Shown here in pieces: positions 1 to 7,287 of a stretch of 9,855 nucleotides of DNA. The notes under the pieces were generated by a model that made no database searches, was not told the origin of the DNA, and worked only from the letters and a program-made list of their open reading frames with translations. Origin of the DNA: Pseudovibrio sp. JCM 19062 (GTDB lineage: Bacteria > Pseudomonadota > Alphaproteobacteria > Rhizobiales > Stappiaceae); assembly GCA_001310715.1 (NCBI GenBank), contig BAXV01000103.1:1-9855 (forward strand), in the 5' to 3' direction. Numbering within the stretch: position 1 is the first letter of the stretch; every line of letters begins with the position of its first letter. Made by a program: the position numbers and the translations under genes.

Positions 1-322
1 CGCGCCGAACAGCACCAGAATAAGGACCCAAAGAAGGATCGAACCTTCATGGTTGCCCCAAACACCAGAGAATTTATAGAGCAGCGGTTTATCGCTGTGC
101 GAGTTCTGATAGGTGTTTAACAGAGAAAAGTCAGAGGTCAGGTATGCCCAAGTCAGAGCGGCAAAGGCAACGCAGGTCAAAAGGAACATCAAAATGGCAA
201 GGCAGGGGCCATCGCATCAGACGGTGGTCTGATTTTAGTGCCCCCCACACTGGAAAGACCGACTGAACAGCCGCGACGACCAATGCCAGAATGAGCGCAT
301 AGTGGCCAAGTTCAATTATCAT
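1..322 (-). CDS. ccmF: CcmF (CycK) haem lyase subunit, N-terminal part, cut by the window edge, two indels
   Basis: CcmF is the large multispanning inner-membrane subunit of the System I haem lyase, which attaches haem from CcmE to apocytochrome c in the periplasm. The N-terminus (MIIELGHYALILALVV...) forms the first membrane helix and is typical of the family. The part before the window edge reads SHSDKPLLYKFSGVWGNHEGS, a hallmark stretch of CcmF. The start ATG at 322 has an AGGA eight bases upstream and lies 71 bases after the ccmE stop. The first ~36 codons are in one frame and the part below ~198 is in another. Restoring one G near 214 (GCG-ATG) and one near 198 (TTG-GCC) joins them and recovers the second membrane helix (ILMFLLTCVAFAALTWAYL). 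Without correction the frame stops at 131. Only ~108 of the usual ~650 residues are present. The identity is secure; whether the breaks are real is doubtful. Confidence 0.93.
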
Positions 323-354
323 TGCGATATCCTAGTATGCATTTGGCGCTGGAT

Positions 355-382
355 AACCGGCCCTCTTGGTCAGGAGCCGGTT
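355..382 (-). other. Hairpin in the ccmE-ccmF gap
   Basis: AACCGGC (355-361) pairs perfectly with GCCGGTT (376-382). The inner CCT/AGG can extend the stem past one bulged base. On the transcribed strand no T-run follows, so it does not look like an intrinsic terminator. Lying inside an operon just before the ccmF ribosome binding site, it could act in mRNA processing or stability, or set the relative level of CcmE and CcmF. The structure is visible; the role is inferred. Confidence 0.4.
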
Positions 383-393
383 GTATCTACCTT

Positions 394-867
394 TTAGTTT
401 ACGTTCGAGCTTTGCTCTGCAGCGGCGGCTTGTTCTTCTTCCATCCAGTGACCATCTTCCTTCAAGGTCTCGTAGACCTCTTTAGGCATGTAGCTTTCAT
501 CATGCTTGGCCAGAACTGTGTCCGCAATAAAGACGCCGTTTCCGTCCATATAGCCTTCTGCAATGATGCCCTGCCCTTCACGGAACAGGTCTGGCAGAAT
601 GCCCTTGTAGGAAACCGGAATAGCTTCGGCCTGATCGGTCACGCGGAACTTGATCACGGAGCCTCCGCTCTTATCAAGGGAGTCATCTTCCACCAGACCG
701 CCAAGCGGATGCGTTGCCCTGCTTCGATTTGCTGTGCGACAATATCGGTCGGGCTTTGGAAATAGGTCACGCTGCTGGAAAGTCCATAAAGAACCAAGCC
801 GACAGCTGCCCCCAGCACAATTCCGGCAAGGCCAATAAGCCCGAGTCTTTTTTTGTTTACGTGTCAT
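394..867 (-). CDS. ccmE: CcmE (CycJ) periplasmic haem chaperone, with two compensating indels
   Basis: CcmE is a membrane-anchored periplasmic chaperone that binds haem covalently and passes it to the CcmF/CcmH lyase. The C-terminal two thirds are classic: [20 protein letters not shown], the [16 protein letters not shown] region, and [12 protein letters not shown], which carries the haem-binding His and the nearby Tyr. The tail is acidic and glutamine/alanine-rich. As given, residues 8 to ~54 are out of frame. Reading the A7 tract (848-854) as A6 and adding a G near 702 restores a membrane anchor ([21 protein letters not shown]) and the expected [17 protein letters not shown] segment. The corrected length is 157 residues, normal for the family. 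The start (MTRKQK...) is the usual alphaproteobacterial one; its ribosome binding site is weak. The gene lies between ccmI and ccmF in the normal order. Confidence 0.95.
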   Translation of the reverse strand: MTRKQKKTRAYWPCRNCAGGSCRLGSLWTFQQRDLFPKPDRYCRTANRSRATHPLGGLVEDDSLDKSGGSVIKFRVTDQAEAIPVSYKGILPDLFREGQGIIAEGYMDGNGVFIADTVLAKHDESYMPKEVYETLKEDGHWMEEEQAAAAEQSSNVN

Positions 868-897
868 ACTTCGCAGTTCCGTCGATACGTTGCCAAC

Positions 898-990
898 TCA
901 TGCCTTACGGCGTTCATACTTTGCAGCACACTTGAGCACCTGGCGATGAACCCACATCGGAATTGATGCTCTTGTCTTTGTCTTGGGCAT
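898..990 (-). CDS. Possible 30-residue basic peptide between ccmI and ccmE
   Basis: A 30-codon reading frame starts MPKTKTRASIPMW and ends KYERRKA. It fills part of the 176-base gap between ccmI and ccmE, where rhizobial relatives usually have only a short spacer. The start has a good Shine-Dalgarno sequence (GGAAGGAT) about four bases before the ATG. The peptide is strongly basic, has two tryptophan/cysteine-type positions and no membrane segment, and matches no family I know. Given the indels elsewhere, it could also be part of a longer damaged frame. The good ribosome site and operon position support it; the short length argues against certainty. Confidence 0.35.
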   Translation of the reverse strand: MPKTKTRASIPMWVHRQVLKCAAKYERRKA

Positions 991-1043
991 ACCATCCTTC
1001 CGAAACCAACGAGCCGGTTTCAGTGGTATGCTGGCCACCTGCT

Positions 1044-2204
1044 TTATTGGGCAGGTGCCAGATTCAAACGTGCAGCCAACTGGTCGATCCGTTCCAAAGC
1101 GGCTGTGTCGTCCTTCAGGTTCTCTTTGGCGCGTGCGATTGCTTCTGCAGCTTCCGCCTGCTCCCCGAGAATGATGCGAGCCTGAATCAACCGACCCCAC
1201 TCGTCAAACGAACCACCTTGTTCGTTCAGGCGCTCATCCAGCGTCAGGACCATCTGGCTGATCATTTCATTACGATCTTCAACGCTCATCTGAGCTGCTG
1301 CCTCAACGTCTTCAGCAGAAGGTCCTTTTGGTTGTTCAACTGCCGGGATCGGCTTTGCTTCACCCGTCATGACAGCGCCTTTTGCAATTAGCTCGTCACG
1401 TTGTGCCTTTGCAGCTTCCAGCCAAGGCGCATTTGGATCAGCGCTCTTGAGCAGAGTATTCCAGGCACCCAGTGCTTCGTTTATCTGGCCCTTCTGGCCT
1501 AAAGCCATTGCCAGATAATAATAAGGTTGCAACATTTCAGGCTTGGCGAGATTGACGCGGCGCAAAACTTTTTCAGCTTCCGGGGTGACGTTACCTTCAT
1601 TTTCGAAGATCGTTGCTTCTGCCCAACCGGCCATCAGTTCAAGATTTTCCGGGTACTGGTTCAGAGCGTTTGCAAAGGCCCGCCGGGCTTTGTCAAACTG
1701 ACCGGTGCGCATATAAACTGGCGCGATCACGGCCCAGCCCTGCCCGTCGGTCGGGTTTTCCTTCAAGTGATCTTCGGTTCTGGCGATCAGAACTTCAATA
1801 TCTGCCTCGCCGGATGGTTCTGCCAGGCGCATGGCTCTTGGCTGATCCGGGATTTCCGGGGAACCGTATTGTAGATAAAGACCTAGAGCTGCCAGCGGCA
1901 CCAAAACAACGGCTGTCAGCTGTACGCTGCGCAGTCGCATTTTGGAAGGAGCTGACCGGTCGTCGCCCTGATATTCTTTATGTGCTGCTAAGAGGCGGCG
2001 CGATACTTCAATTTTGGCGGCTTCTGCCATGTCCGGCGCGATAACACCGCGCTCAAGATCTTTTTGTATTTCTTCGAGCTGGGCACGAAACACAGCTTCA
2101 TCATTGCGCTCTTCAGGGTGAACCTTGTGAGAGCGAGCCAATGGAACGAGTACGGTCAATGCGACCGCCGCCGTCAAAATTGCGAGAACTAACCAGAATG
2201 TCAT
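1044..2204 (-). CDS. ccmI: CcmI (CycH) cytochrome c biogenesis protein with TPR domain
   Basis: CcmI captures apocytochrome c at the periplasmic side of the inner membrane and presents it to the CcmF-CcmH haem lyase. The protein has 386 residues, within the usual range, and is the only large gene here with no frame break. A first membrane helix covers ~2-22 (FWLVLAILTAAVALTVLVPL). It is followed by a cytoplasmic helical stretch with the family pattern AVFRAQLEEIQKDLERG, then a second membrane helix at ~93-112. The periplasmic part holds TPR repeats at ~135-270 (GWAVIAPVYMRTGQFDKARR; ENLELMAGWAEA; PYYYLAMALGQKGQINEALG). The C-terminal domain is glutamate/alanine-rich and ends with an AQ tail. 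The start at ATG 2204 has only a weak GAG upstream. It heads the ccm genes in this window. A 134-base gap with a hairpin separates it from the unknown gene upstream, so it may have its own promoter. Confidence 0.95.
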   Translation of the reverse strand: MTFWLVLAILTAAVALTVLVPLARSHKVHPEERNDEAVFRAQLEEIQKDLERGVIAPDMAEAAKIEVSRRLLAAHKEYQGDDRSAPSKMRLRSVQLTAVVLVPLAALGLYLQYGSPEIPDQPRAMRLAEPSGEADIEVLIARTEDHLKENPTDGQGWAVIAPVYMRTGQFDKARRAFANALNQYPENLELMAGWAEATIFENEGNVTPEAEKVLRRVNLAKPEMLQPYYYLAMALGQKGQINEALGAWNTLLKSADPNAPWLEAAKAQRDELIAKGAVMTGEAKPIPAVEQPKGPSAEDVEAAAQMSVEDRNEMISQMVLTLDERLNEQGGSFDEWGRLIQARIILGEQAEAAEAIARAKENLKDDTAALERIDQLAARLNLAPAQ

Positions 2205-2253
2205 AGTGGCTCAAATAGACAGGTTCTAAATGTGAAAGGCAACAGGTGCCCCC

Positions 2254-2270
2254 TGCGACGGGCGGTCGCA
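2254..2270 (-). other. Hairpin upstream of ccmI
   Basis: TGCGAC (2254-2259) and GTCGCA (2265-2270) form a perfect six-base stem with a five-base GC-rich loop. A smaller inverted repeat, GGCA/TGCC, lies beside it at 2238-2250. On the minus strand it falls between the stop of the unknown gene (2339) and the ccmI start (2204). No T-run follows, so it is a poor intrinsic terminator. It may be a 5' leader structure of ccmI, or end the upstream transcript with Rho. The role is inferred. Confidence 0.35.
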
Positions 2271-2338
2271 CAAGCTATATACACAAAATACCTAGGAAGT
2301 TGCACTTATTTTCCGAAAGATGCTGACGCCACTGAGGG

Positions 2339-3804
2339 TTAGGCGGCATCTTTCAAAAATGTCTTCTGCCTGCGAATGAGGTTGGCGGTGTCTTCCGGCT
2401 CCAACGAAATCTCGCTCATGGAGATCAACCGGCTCAATTTTCGCGAATTTCGCCATAAATTCGTGGATTTTCCGTAGGGGATTGCCCGTGATTGGGCACG
2501 GCCAAGAGCTTTTCTGAGTTGCGGTCAATAAAGCGCTCAACATGGTCTCTGGTTGAGTTATGCAACTCGTGTAACCCAAGGACGCCGGCGTACTGGGAAG
2601 CCAGTTTGGCCAGTTTTAATCCCCTCAAACATTTGTGATAGGCGCGCTGGATTTGTTCCAAACGGTCGCCCGCTCTCGATTCTGCAATTTCAGGTTTTTC
2701 TTCCGAAGCAATTGCCTCTTCCAGTAGTGCAGGCAGATTGCTCAGTTCATCACGCAGCAGAGCACACAAACGTTTTTTTGAGCGCAGCAGCGCTCTCGTG
2801 CCACCGGTCGCATTCGCCGAAGCCCTCAAGCTCGTCCAGTTCGTCGAAGTGGAGCAGGCAGGCATTGGCAGCCTCGGGTAGTCCGATAATGGCTTCCTCT
2901 TCCATGCGCCACGCCTCAACCACGGATACACTTTGTTCCAGAGATGACAACGCAAGGTCCACGAAGGCGGCATAAGGTGTTTGGGCGACATCTTTCAGCG
3001 CTGGCACTGCGGCAAGAGCCTGTGCCAGTTTCATGAGTTCGACGGGCGTCTCGTCCAGACGCAGGAAAGAGAGTGTGGCCAGATAGTTGACCTCCCCGCC
3101 ATGTTGCTCGACATGATCACGAATGTTCTTCAGGTGATCAGTGTCAGACATGGACAGCACATCCTCCGCAAACGGAGGGGTATTGGCCATCACCTGTTCC
3201 CATGCAGGGCTCTGTCTAAAATAACGAGCGCCTCACGCAGGAAACCCAAATTGGCGTGCCCACCGACTTTCCGATGCAGGTTTGCCCTGGTCTGGTTGTC
3301 CTTTTCTGCGGCATCAAGCTCTTTTTGGGCAGCTGCAACCAGTCGCAGACGCAGGCCTTCGGCGCATGTCAGCAGCGCTTTTTGAATGGTCTCGTGGGTC
3401 GCCGGAAGGTCCTGATGCTGACGCAGGTCCTCCAATGTCGCCAGAGTTTCTTTAAACTCTTTAGCGAGCAGATCCTGACGCATGTATGTCCATAGCTCAT
3501 CCATCACGCCTGCATCGATGCGGCCCTTATGGGGAATGCTTAGCGGCAATGGAACAATGAACGGCTGAAGTGGGCACAGAATTGCGCGTTTGAGCGGGGT
3601 TTCCAGCGAGAGCCTGTTTTGGTGATCAGGAGAGGCCTCGCCCAGCAGGCGGCGAAGGGTCAGCAGCATGAGGTCAGCGTTTGGAATGGACCTGCCGCGT
3701 TGCACCGTCTCTTTGACAGAACGCTCCAACATCCGCAAAGCAGTACCAGACAAGGCGCCCAGCACCTTCTCCATTTGCAACGCTTTATGGTTGACCTCGT
3801 GCAT
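2339..3804 (-). CDS. Helical cytoplasmic protein of unknown function (~488 residues, three indels)
   Basis: I do not recognise a named family. The gene appears as three or four overlapping fragments in different frames, and joining them gives one protein of ~488 residues. Adding a G near 3205 joins ...LDRAL to AWEQVMANTPPFAED. Reading the A7 tract at 2773-2779 as A6 joins ...ESAAALKK to RLCALLRDEL. Adding an A near 2440 joins ...YGEIRE to KLSRLISMSEISLEPED, ending at the TAA at 2339. The protein is mostly alpha-helical, with no signal peptide or membrane span. Near its N-terminus it has a basic LERSVKETVQRGR stretch and, further on, PFIVPLPLSIPHKGRIDAGV. I recall similar ~500-residue hypothetical proteins with a GRI-SRASL-type motif in rhizobia, but cannot name them. 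It starts at ATG 3804 with a GAGAG upstream. It lies between the lipoprotein and ccmI on the same strand. Reality of the gene is likely; function unknown. Confidence 0.72.
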
Positions 3805-3913
3805 CCAAATCTCTCTGGTACTCAGCTTTACTCAAATTGAGCTATTACACGCTCAACCTTCAAAACACAGCAGACAATACCTGCTAAAATTGTAGTAGGT
3901 TGATTAAAACTAT

Positions 3914-3959
3914 CGGCGGAATTGCTTAATCAAATCTTGATGAGCAGAACTTTCCGCCG
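3914..3959 (-). terminator. Long imperfect hairpin, likely terminator after the lipoprotein gene
   Basis: CGGCGGAA (3914-3921) pairs with TTCCGCCG (3952-3959). Inside, TGCT (3923-3926) pairs with AGCA (3943-3946) and ATCAA (3929-3933) with TTGAT (3937-3941), leaving a three-base loop and small bulges. On the minus strand the stem follows the lipoprotein stop by ~50 bases. It is followed a few bases later by TTTTAAT, as in a loose intrinsic terminator. It would isolate the lipoprotein gene from the unknown gene starting at 3804. A regulatory RNA structure is an alternative. Confidence 0.5.
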
Positions 3960-4009
3960 CGAAAGATGGGATTCCATCGACAAAACTGCTTTTTGTTTGG
4001 AAATGCGGA

Positions 4010-4465
4010 TCAGTTCAGGGCAGCCCAGCGCTCACCGTCTTTACAGGCAGCCCCTTTGATGAGTTGGGTTTTTTTCATCATAAGCAATGGTGTGCTGGAA
4101 ATCGCGGCAGCGGCGGTCGTTCACGTAATAGACAGGGCCTGACTTTACTGTGCCTTGCGCCCCTGAGAATCGATTGCGCCAGACAACCTTGTTGCCAGCG
4201 TCCGATGCGTTCAGAGCCGTACTTTGCGCTTTGTAGACGGTGTCCAGATCACCACTTCTGAGAAGCTGCTTCAACTCGCCTTCTGTGGCGCTGTCTATTG
4301 CGGCATGAGCGGCATCGTTTTGCTCGCTGTCCGAGGACCAGAACCCAAACATGGACGAGGATGAACTCTCAGTGTCAGGACTGGTGTAGGGTCCGTGGCG
4401 CAGCGGTTAAACTCCCGACAACAACAGGCAAGACCATCAGTTTTTTTCCAGTTTAGCAGCAACAT
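4010..4465 (-). CDS. Small lipoprotein with RT0821/Lpp0805-type surface-antigen domain (four indels)
   Basis: The reconstructed protein has ~151 residues. The start at ATG 4465 has AGAGGA just upstream and gives MLLLNWKKLMVLPVVVGSL followed by TGCATGPYTSPDTE. This is a short basic n-region, a hydrophobic core and a good lipobox (LTG-C). Reaching it requires reading the A7 tract at 4441-4447 as A6 and adding a G near 4404 and near 4393. The middle part starts MFGFWSSDSEQNDAAH and is in frame as given. The C-terminal domain has GPVYYVNDRRCRDFQHTI. After reading the A7 tract at 4069-4075 as A6 it continues EKTQLIKGAACKDGERWAAL to a stop at 4010. The CRDF...GxACKDGxRW pattern with paired cysteines resembles the RT0821/Lpp0805 surface-antigen domain. 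It probably sits in the outer membrane facing the periplasm. Its function is unknown. Without correction only a cytoplasmic-looking 103-residue fragment appears. Confidence 0.7.
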
Positions 4466-4476
4466 GCATCCTCTTT

Positions 4477-4490
4477 GTCGCTTTTGCGAC
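4477..4490 (-). other. Small hairpin just before the lipoprotein ribosome binding site
   Basis: GTCGC (4477-4481) and GCGAC (4486-4490) form a perfect five-base stem with a four-T loop (AAAA on the transcript). It sits a few bases upstream of the AGAGGA of the lipoprotein gene, within the ~196-base gap after the kinase gene. No T-run follows, so a terminator is unlikely. It could be a leader stem affecting translation or mRNA stability. I see nothing else convincing in the gap except a G-rich stretch near 4641-4660. Confidence 0.3.
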
Positions 4491-4661
4491 TTATCAGTTT
4501 TTCGGGAAGAACCACTGTCCCCTTCCCCGGGCCACTCAATACCCCCAAGCCAGAGCAGCGTCATTAGCTTGAAAACACCTCGGCTGAGCAACCCCTCAAA
4601 ACACAGTTACAATTACTATCATGGCTGTTAGGGACAGATGCAACCCCCGCCCCAACCCGGC

Positions 4662-6084
4662 TTAGATTGTCAGAGACGGCAAGATCACAGTTGCTTTCAA
4701 ACCGCCCAGTTCACTGTCACAAAGTTCAAATGAACCACCGTAAATACCTGCGATATCAACGATTATAGACAGACCCAGACCTGTACCGGGGACGGTCTCA
4801 TCCAGTCTTTGGCCTCTGCGCAGCGCGCTTTTTTTTCTCTTCAGGCCCTAGTCCGGGGCCGTCGTCTTCCACGATCAGGCACATAAAAGACGTAGCGGAA
4901 TTGTTGTTTTTCAGTGTCACTGACACTTTTTTATCACACCATTTACAGGCGTTATCCAACAAGTTTCCAAGGATTTCTTCTAGGTCTTGCTGCTCTCCTC
5001 TGAACAACAGGGCCTCATCCATCTCAACCGAGATGTCCGGTTCTTTGTCGCGATGGATTTTTTCCATGGCGCGGGCCATACGCGTGACCACGGGAGCAGC
5101 TTCGCACGACACCCCAATCACGCGGCGCTGTGCTGCCATGCGTGCCTTTTCCAGATAGTGCTGGATCTGCCCCTTCATCAAGTCGGCCTGCTCCGATACC
5201 TTCTGAGCGAGCGGATCATCCGAGGTGCGCGCCTCGTTGGAAATGACCGAGAGAGGCGTTTTCAGGGCGTGGGCAAGGTTACCCACCTGCGTTCTGGAGT
5301 GTTCAACCACTTCTCTGTTGGAGTGGATGAGCGCGTTCAGCTCGACTGCCAGTGGTTTAAGCTCTTTCGGCAACTCTTCCTGAACTGCCTCTTCTTTTCC
5401 CTGACGGACACGACCAAGACTTTCCTGAAGTTCGGTCAATGGACGCAAGCCAAAGCGGACTTGCAGGAAGATAGCGGCCACAAGGCCGAGCCCAAGGGCT
5501 CCCAAAGTGATCGCTGCCTGCCATGCGAAGGAGGCTGTGCTGTCGCCAACTTCCTTGATGCTTCCGGCCACGGCGATTGTCACTGAGGGACGGCCGTTAA
5601 ACTGAAAGCGCCTTTGTATCATACGCAGCTCTCGTCCTGCCGGACCAACCACGTTTTGCTTGACCTGCCGCTGCCCCCTCATGGGCAGCAAGCTCAATTC
5701 GTCTCCAAAAAGGGAGTCACTTTCATACAGGATTTTGCCGTCGCGCTGCACTGACCAGTACCAGCCGGAAAGCGGCATATTGAAACGAGGGTCACCAATT
5801 CCGCGAAGGACGGGGCCTCGCTGCTCCCCTTCGGCAGCAAGCGCGCTAACAATTGCGGTCATATGGACTTCGAGACGATCATCCAGTGCGTTCACACCGG
5901 CTTCGCGAAACAGGGCCACCAGGATGGCACCTGCGACCACCAGACTCACCAGTGCCCAGAGCATAGCAACAAAGATCAGGCGCCATGCCAATGACGCCTG
6001 TTGTTTTCTGCGAATGAAGCCTATGAGGTTCCACCTTGATGAACCCTCGGGGCTGCTCCTGTCTGAGCTGGTTCTGTCAGGCAT
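4662..6084 (-). CDS. Membrane sensor histidine kinase, FeuQ/PhoQ-like (one indel near the C-terminus)
   Basis: This is the sensor kinase partner of the regulator next to it; it autophosphorylates on histidine and transfers phosphate to that regulator. Residues ~34-58 and ~186-208 are membrane helices enclosing a ~125-residue periplasmic sensor domain with the DPRF...PLSGWYWSVQRDG motif seen in this alphaproteobacterial group. A HAMP-like linker follows (RFGLRPLTEL). The H-box is NLAHALKTPLSV, with the phosphorylated His at ~272. The N-box is EEILGNLLDNACKW at ~369-382 and the first G-box is DDGPGLG at ~407-413. The frame then breaks in an A8 tract (4829-4836). Reading it as A7 restores the second G-box, GTGLGLSI, and a normal end at 4662, for 473 residues. 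The start at 6084 is chosen because AGGAAGAA precedes it and it overlaps the regulator stop by eight bases (ATGCCTGA), implying translational coupling. Confidence 0.92.
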
Positions 6085-6740
6085 TTTCTTCCTGTAGCCT
6101 GTAGCCCAAGCCACGTACAGTCTCAATCAGAGCACTGCCAAACTTTTTGCGCAGGCGGCCAACGAAGACCTCGATGGTGTTGGAATCGCGGTCGAAGTCC
6201 TGATCATAAAGGTGTTCAACCAGTTCGGTTCGGGAGATCACCCGTCCCTTGTGGTGCATCAGATAGGACAGCAGGCGGAATTCATGGGATGTGAGCTTTA
6301 CGGACATCCCGTTTTTCGTCACCTTGCCTGCCTTGGTGTCCAAAACGATATCCCCGATTGAGATCTCATTGGAGGCCAGACCTGCGGCGCGGCGCACAAG
6401 CGCCCTCACTCGTGCCAGTACTTCTTCCATATGGAAGGGTTTGGCCACATAATCATCCGCGCCAGCATCAATCCCGCAACTTATCGCTCCAGCGATCGCG
6501 GGCCGTAAGAATGAGTACCGGTGTTGCGTGTCCGTCCCGGCGCCAGCGTTCAAGCACGCTTAGACCATCCATCTGCGGCAGGCCAAGATCGAGAATAATC
6601 GCATCATATGGTTCGGTATCGCCAAGGAAATGACCTTCCTCGCCGTCATATGCTTTATCGACAACGTAGCCGGCATCTTCCAGTGCTTCACATAATTGTC
6701 TGTTTAAATCGCGATCATCTTCGACGACCAACATTCGCAT
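6077..6740 (-). CDS. OmpR/PhoB-family response regulator, FeuP/PhoP-like (two indels)
   Basis: A cytoplasmic two-component transcription regulator. The receiver domain begins MRMLVVEDDRDL (acid pocket Asp8/Asp9) and has the phosphoacceptor Asp51 in AIILDLGLPQMDG. The switch region is LILTARDRWSDK, followed after repair by VAGIDAGADDYVAKPF with the conserved Lys. The C-terminal winged helix has LTSHEFRLLSYLMHHKGRV, DQDFDRDSNTIEVFVGRLRKK and the ETVRGLGYRL end. The frame breaks between receiver parts at 6474-6480. Adding one G near 6480 and one near 6474 gives 221 residues, the family's normal length. The start at 6740 is preferred to the ATG at 6761 because GGGG lies eight bases upstream and the family starts at this MR-LVVEDD. 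The receiver signature (GEEGHFLGDTEPYDA) is close to what I remember of FeuP. It controls unknown genes here; a direct repeat upstream may be its own operator. Confidence 0.92.
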
Positions 6741-6751
6741 AAAATATACCC

Positions 6752-6812
6752 CGTTCAACATTCAGGTTTTTTTGTTGCCTAATATCACTTTAAAATTTCG
6801 TTCAAATTCAGG
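6752..6812 (-). promoter_or_regulatory. Direct repeat upstream of the response regulator, possible operator
   Basis: On the minus strand CCTGAATTTGAACG (6812-6799) and CCTGAATGTTGAACG (6766-6752) differ by one inserted base. Their starts are about 46-47 bases apart. Each holds two TGAA half-sites, as OmpR-family regulators often bind. The promoter-proximal copy ends only ~12 bases before the regulator start, over its likely leader and ribosome site. An autoregulatory site is plausible. The repeat is visible; binding is inferred. The tandem copies could also be a chance duplication of AT-rich sequence. Confidence 0.4.
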
Positions 6813-6819
6813 CAAAAGT

Positions 6820-6833
6820 CTTTTCAAGAAAAG
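6820..6833 (-). terminator. AT-rich stem-loop after the small secreted protein gene
   Basis: CTTTTC (6820-6825) and GAAAAG (6828-6833) form a perfect six-base stem with a two-base loop, 15 bases past the stop at 6849. On the transcript it is followed by ACTTTTG. This is a weak, AT-rich terminator or attenuator candidate between the small protein and the response regulator. Its weakness would permit read-through into the regulator. Confidence 0.25.
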
Positions 6834-6848
6834 TTCTTATTAAAACAG

Positions 6849-7142
6849 TTATTTACGCCGTCCAGTTCGTGCATCCAATGTCACTTGCGAGACATTGCCG
6901 TTGTTAAGAACGGAAAGCACATAGACCAATCCACCACCCTGCTCGCATAGCTTTGCGGAGAGGATCTGCCCGTTCACGCTCAGGGAGCCCAATGGCCGCG
7001 CCTGACCATTGGCAACGGCCTGCCGGGTCTGGCTGGAGGACAAACACGCGGCCTGCGCGGGTGCAGACCAGGTAAAAACTGTCACCGCCAAAGCCATTGC
7101 CATCACTGATCGAAACATGAGGTTGTGGAGTTGGTGTCTCAT
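6849..7142 (-). CDS. Small secreted PepSY-like protein, possible FeuN-type modulator
   Basis: The 97-residue precursor has a clear signal peptide: MRHQLHNLMFRSVMAMALAV is followed by a hydrophobic core and an APAQA-A cleavage site. The mature ~65-residue protein starts ACLSSSQTRQAV and contains NGQARPLGSL, two cysteines (one in KLCEQGGG), then VYVLSVLNNG and VTLDARTGR at the end. The latter is a PepSY-like strand pattern common in small rhizobial periplasmic proteins. It is intact. The start at 7142 was chosen because it gives a normal signal peptide; the ribosome site (AGAAG) is modest, and a start at the later MFRSVMAM is possible. It lies ~109 bases before the response regulator on the same strand. 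In S. meliloti the periplasmic protein FeuN restrains FeuQ/FeuP. The position and type here suggest the same job, but I cannot confirm sequence homology. Confidence 0.75.
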   Translation of the reverse strand: MRHQLHNLMFRSVMAMALAVTVFTWSAPAQAACLSSSQTRQAVANGQARPLGSLSVNGQILSAKLCEQGGGLVYVLSVLNNGNVSQVTLDARTGRRK

Positions 7143-7273
7143 AAGGTGTCTTCTACCCGGCACTGGCTGAACCTCACATGAACGAGGTCTTATTAACGTC
7201 AAAACAAAGACCTAGCAAATTCTACCGGGTCAGTGATTTTTCATGGTTTACCTAATGGATATTCCAGCAAAAC

Positions 7274-7287
7274 CACTTTTTAAAGTG
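7274..7287 (-). terminator. Stem-loop at the GTA gene stop codon
   Basis: CACTTT (7274-7279) and AAAGTG (7282-7287) pair perfectly around a two-base loop, overlapping the TAA stop (7280-7282). On the transcript it is followed by GTTTTG. It is a short AT-rich terminator candidate for the end of the GTA structural cluster. The remaining gap to the small secreted gene (7143-7273) shows a TTGACG box at 7197-7202 but no convincing -10 element. Confidence 0.35.

Noticed and set aside
2339..2416. A separate small gene starting MSEISLEPED
   Set aside because: Adding one A near 2440 joins it in frame to the larger unknown protein, and the total length then divides by three.
4641..4662. G-quadruplex in the G-rich stretch after the kinase stop
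   Set aside because: Only three runs of three or more G are present, one short of the standard four-run motif.
6741..6761. Start of the response regulator at the upstream ATG (MLNGVYF)
   Set aside because: It lacks a good ribosome site, overlaps the direct repeat, and relatives start at the MR-LVVEDD position.
7174..7202. Promoter with a TTGACG -35 box in front of the secreted small protein gene
   Set aside because: At 17-base spacing the -10 position reads ATGTGA, a poor match, so I do not call a promoter.
7143..7202. Upstream extension of the small secreted protein from a TTG at 7202
   Set aside because: It would place a 20-residue charged stretch before the signal peptide. The ATG at 7142 gives a normal signal peptide.
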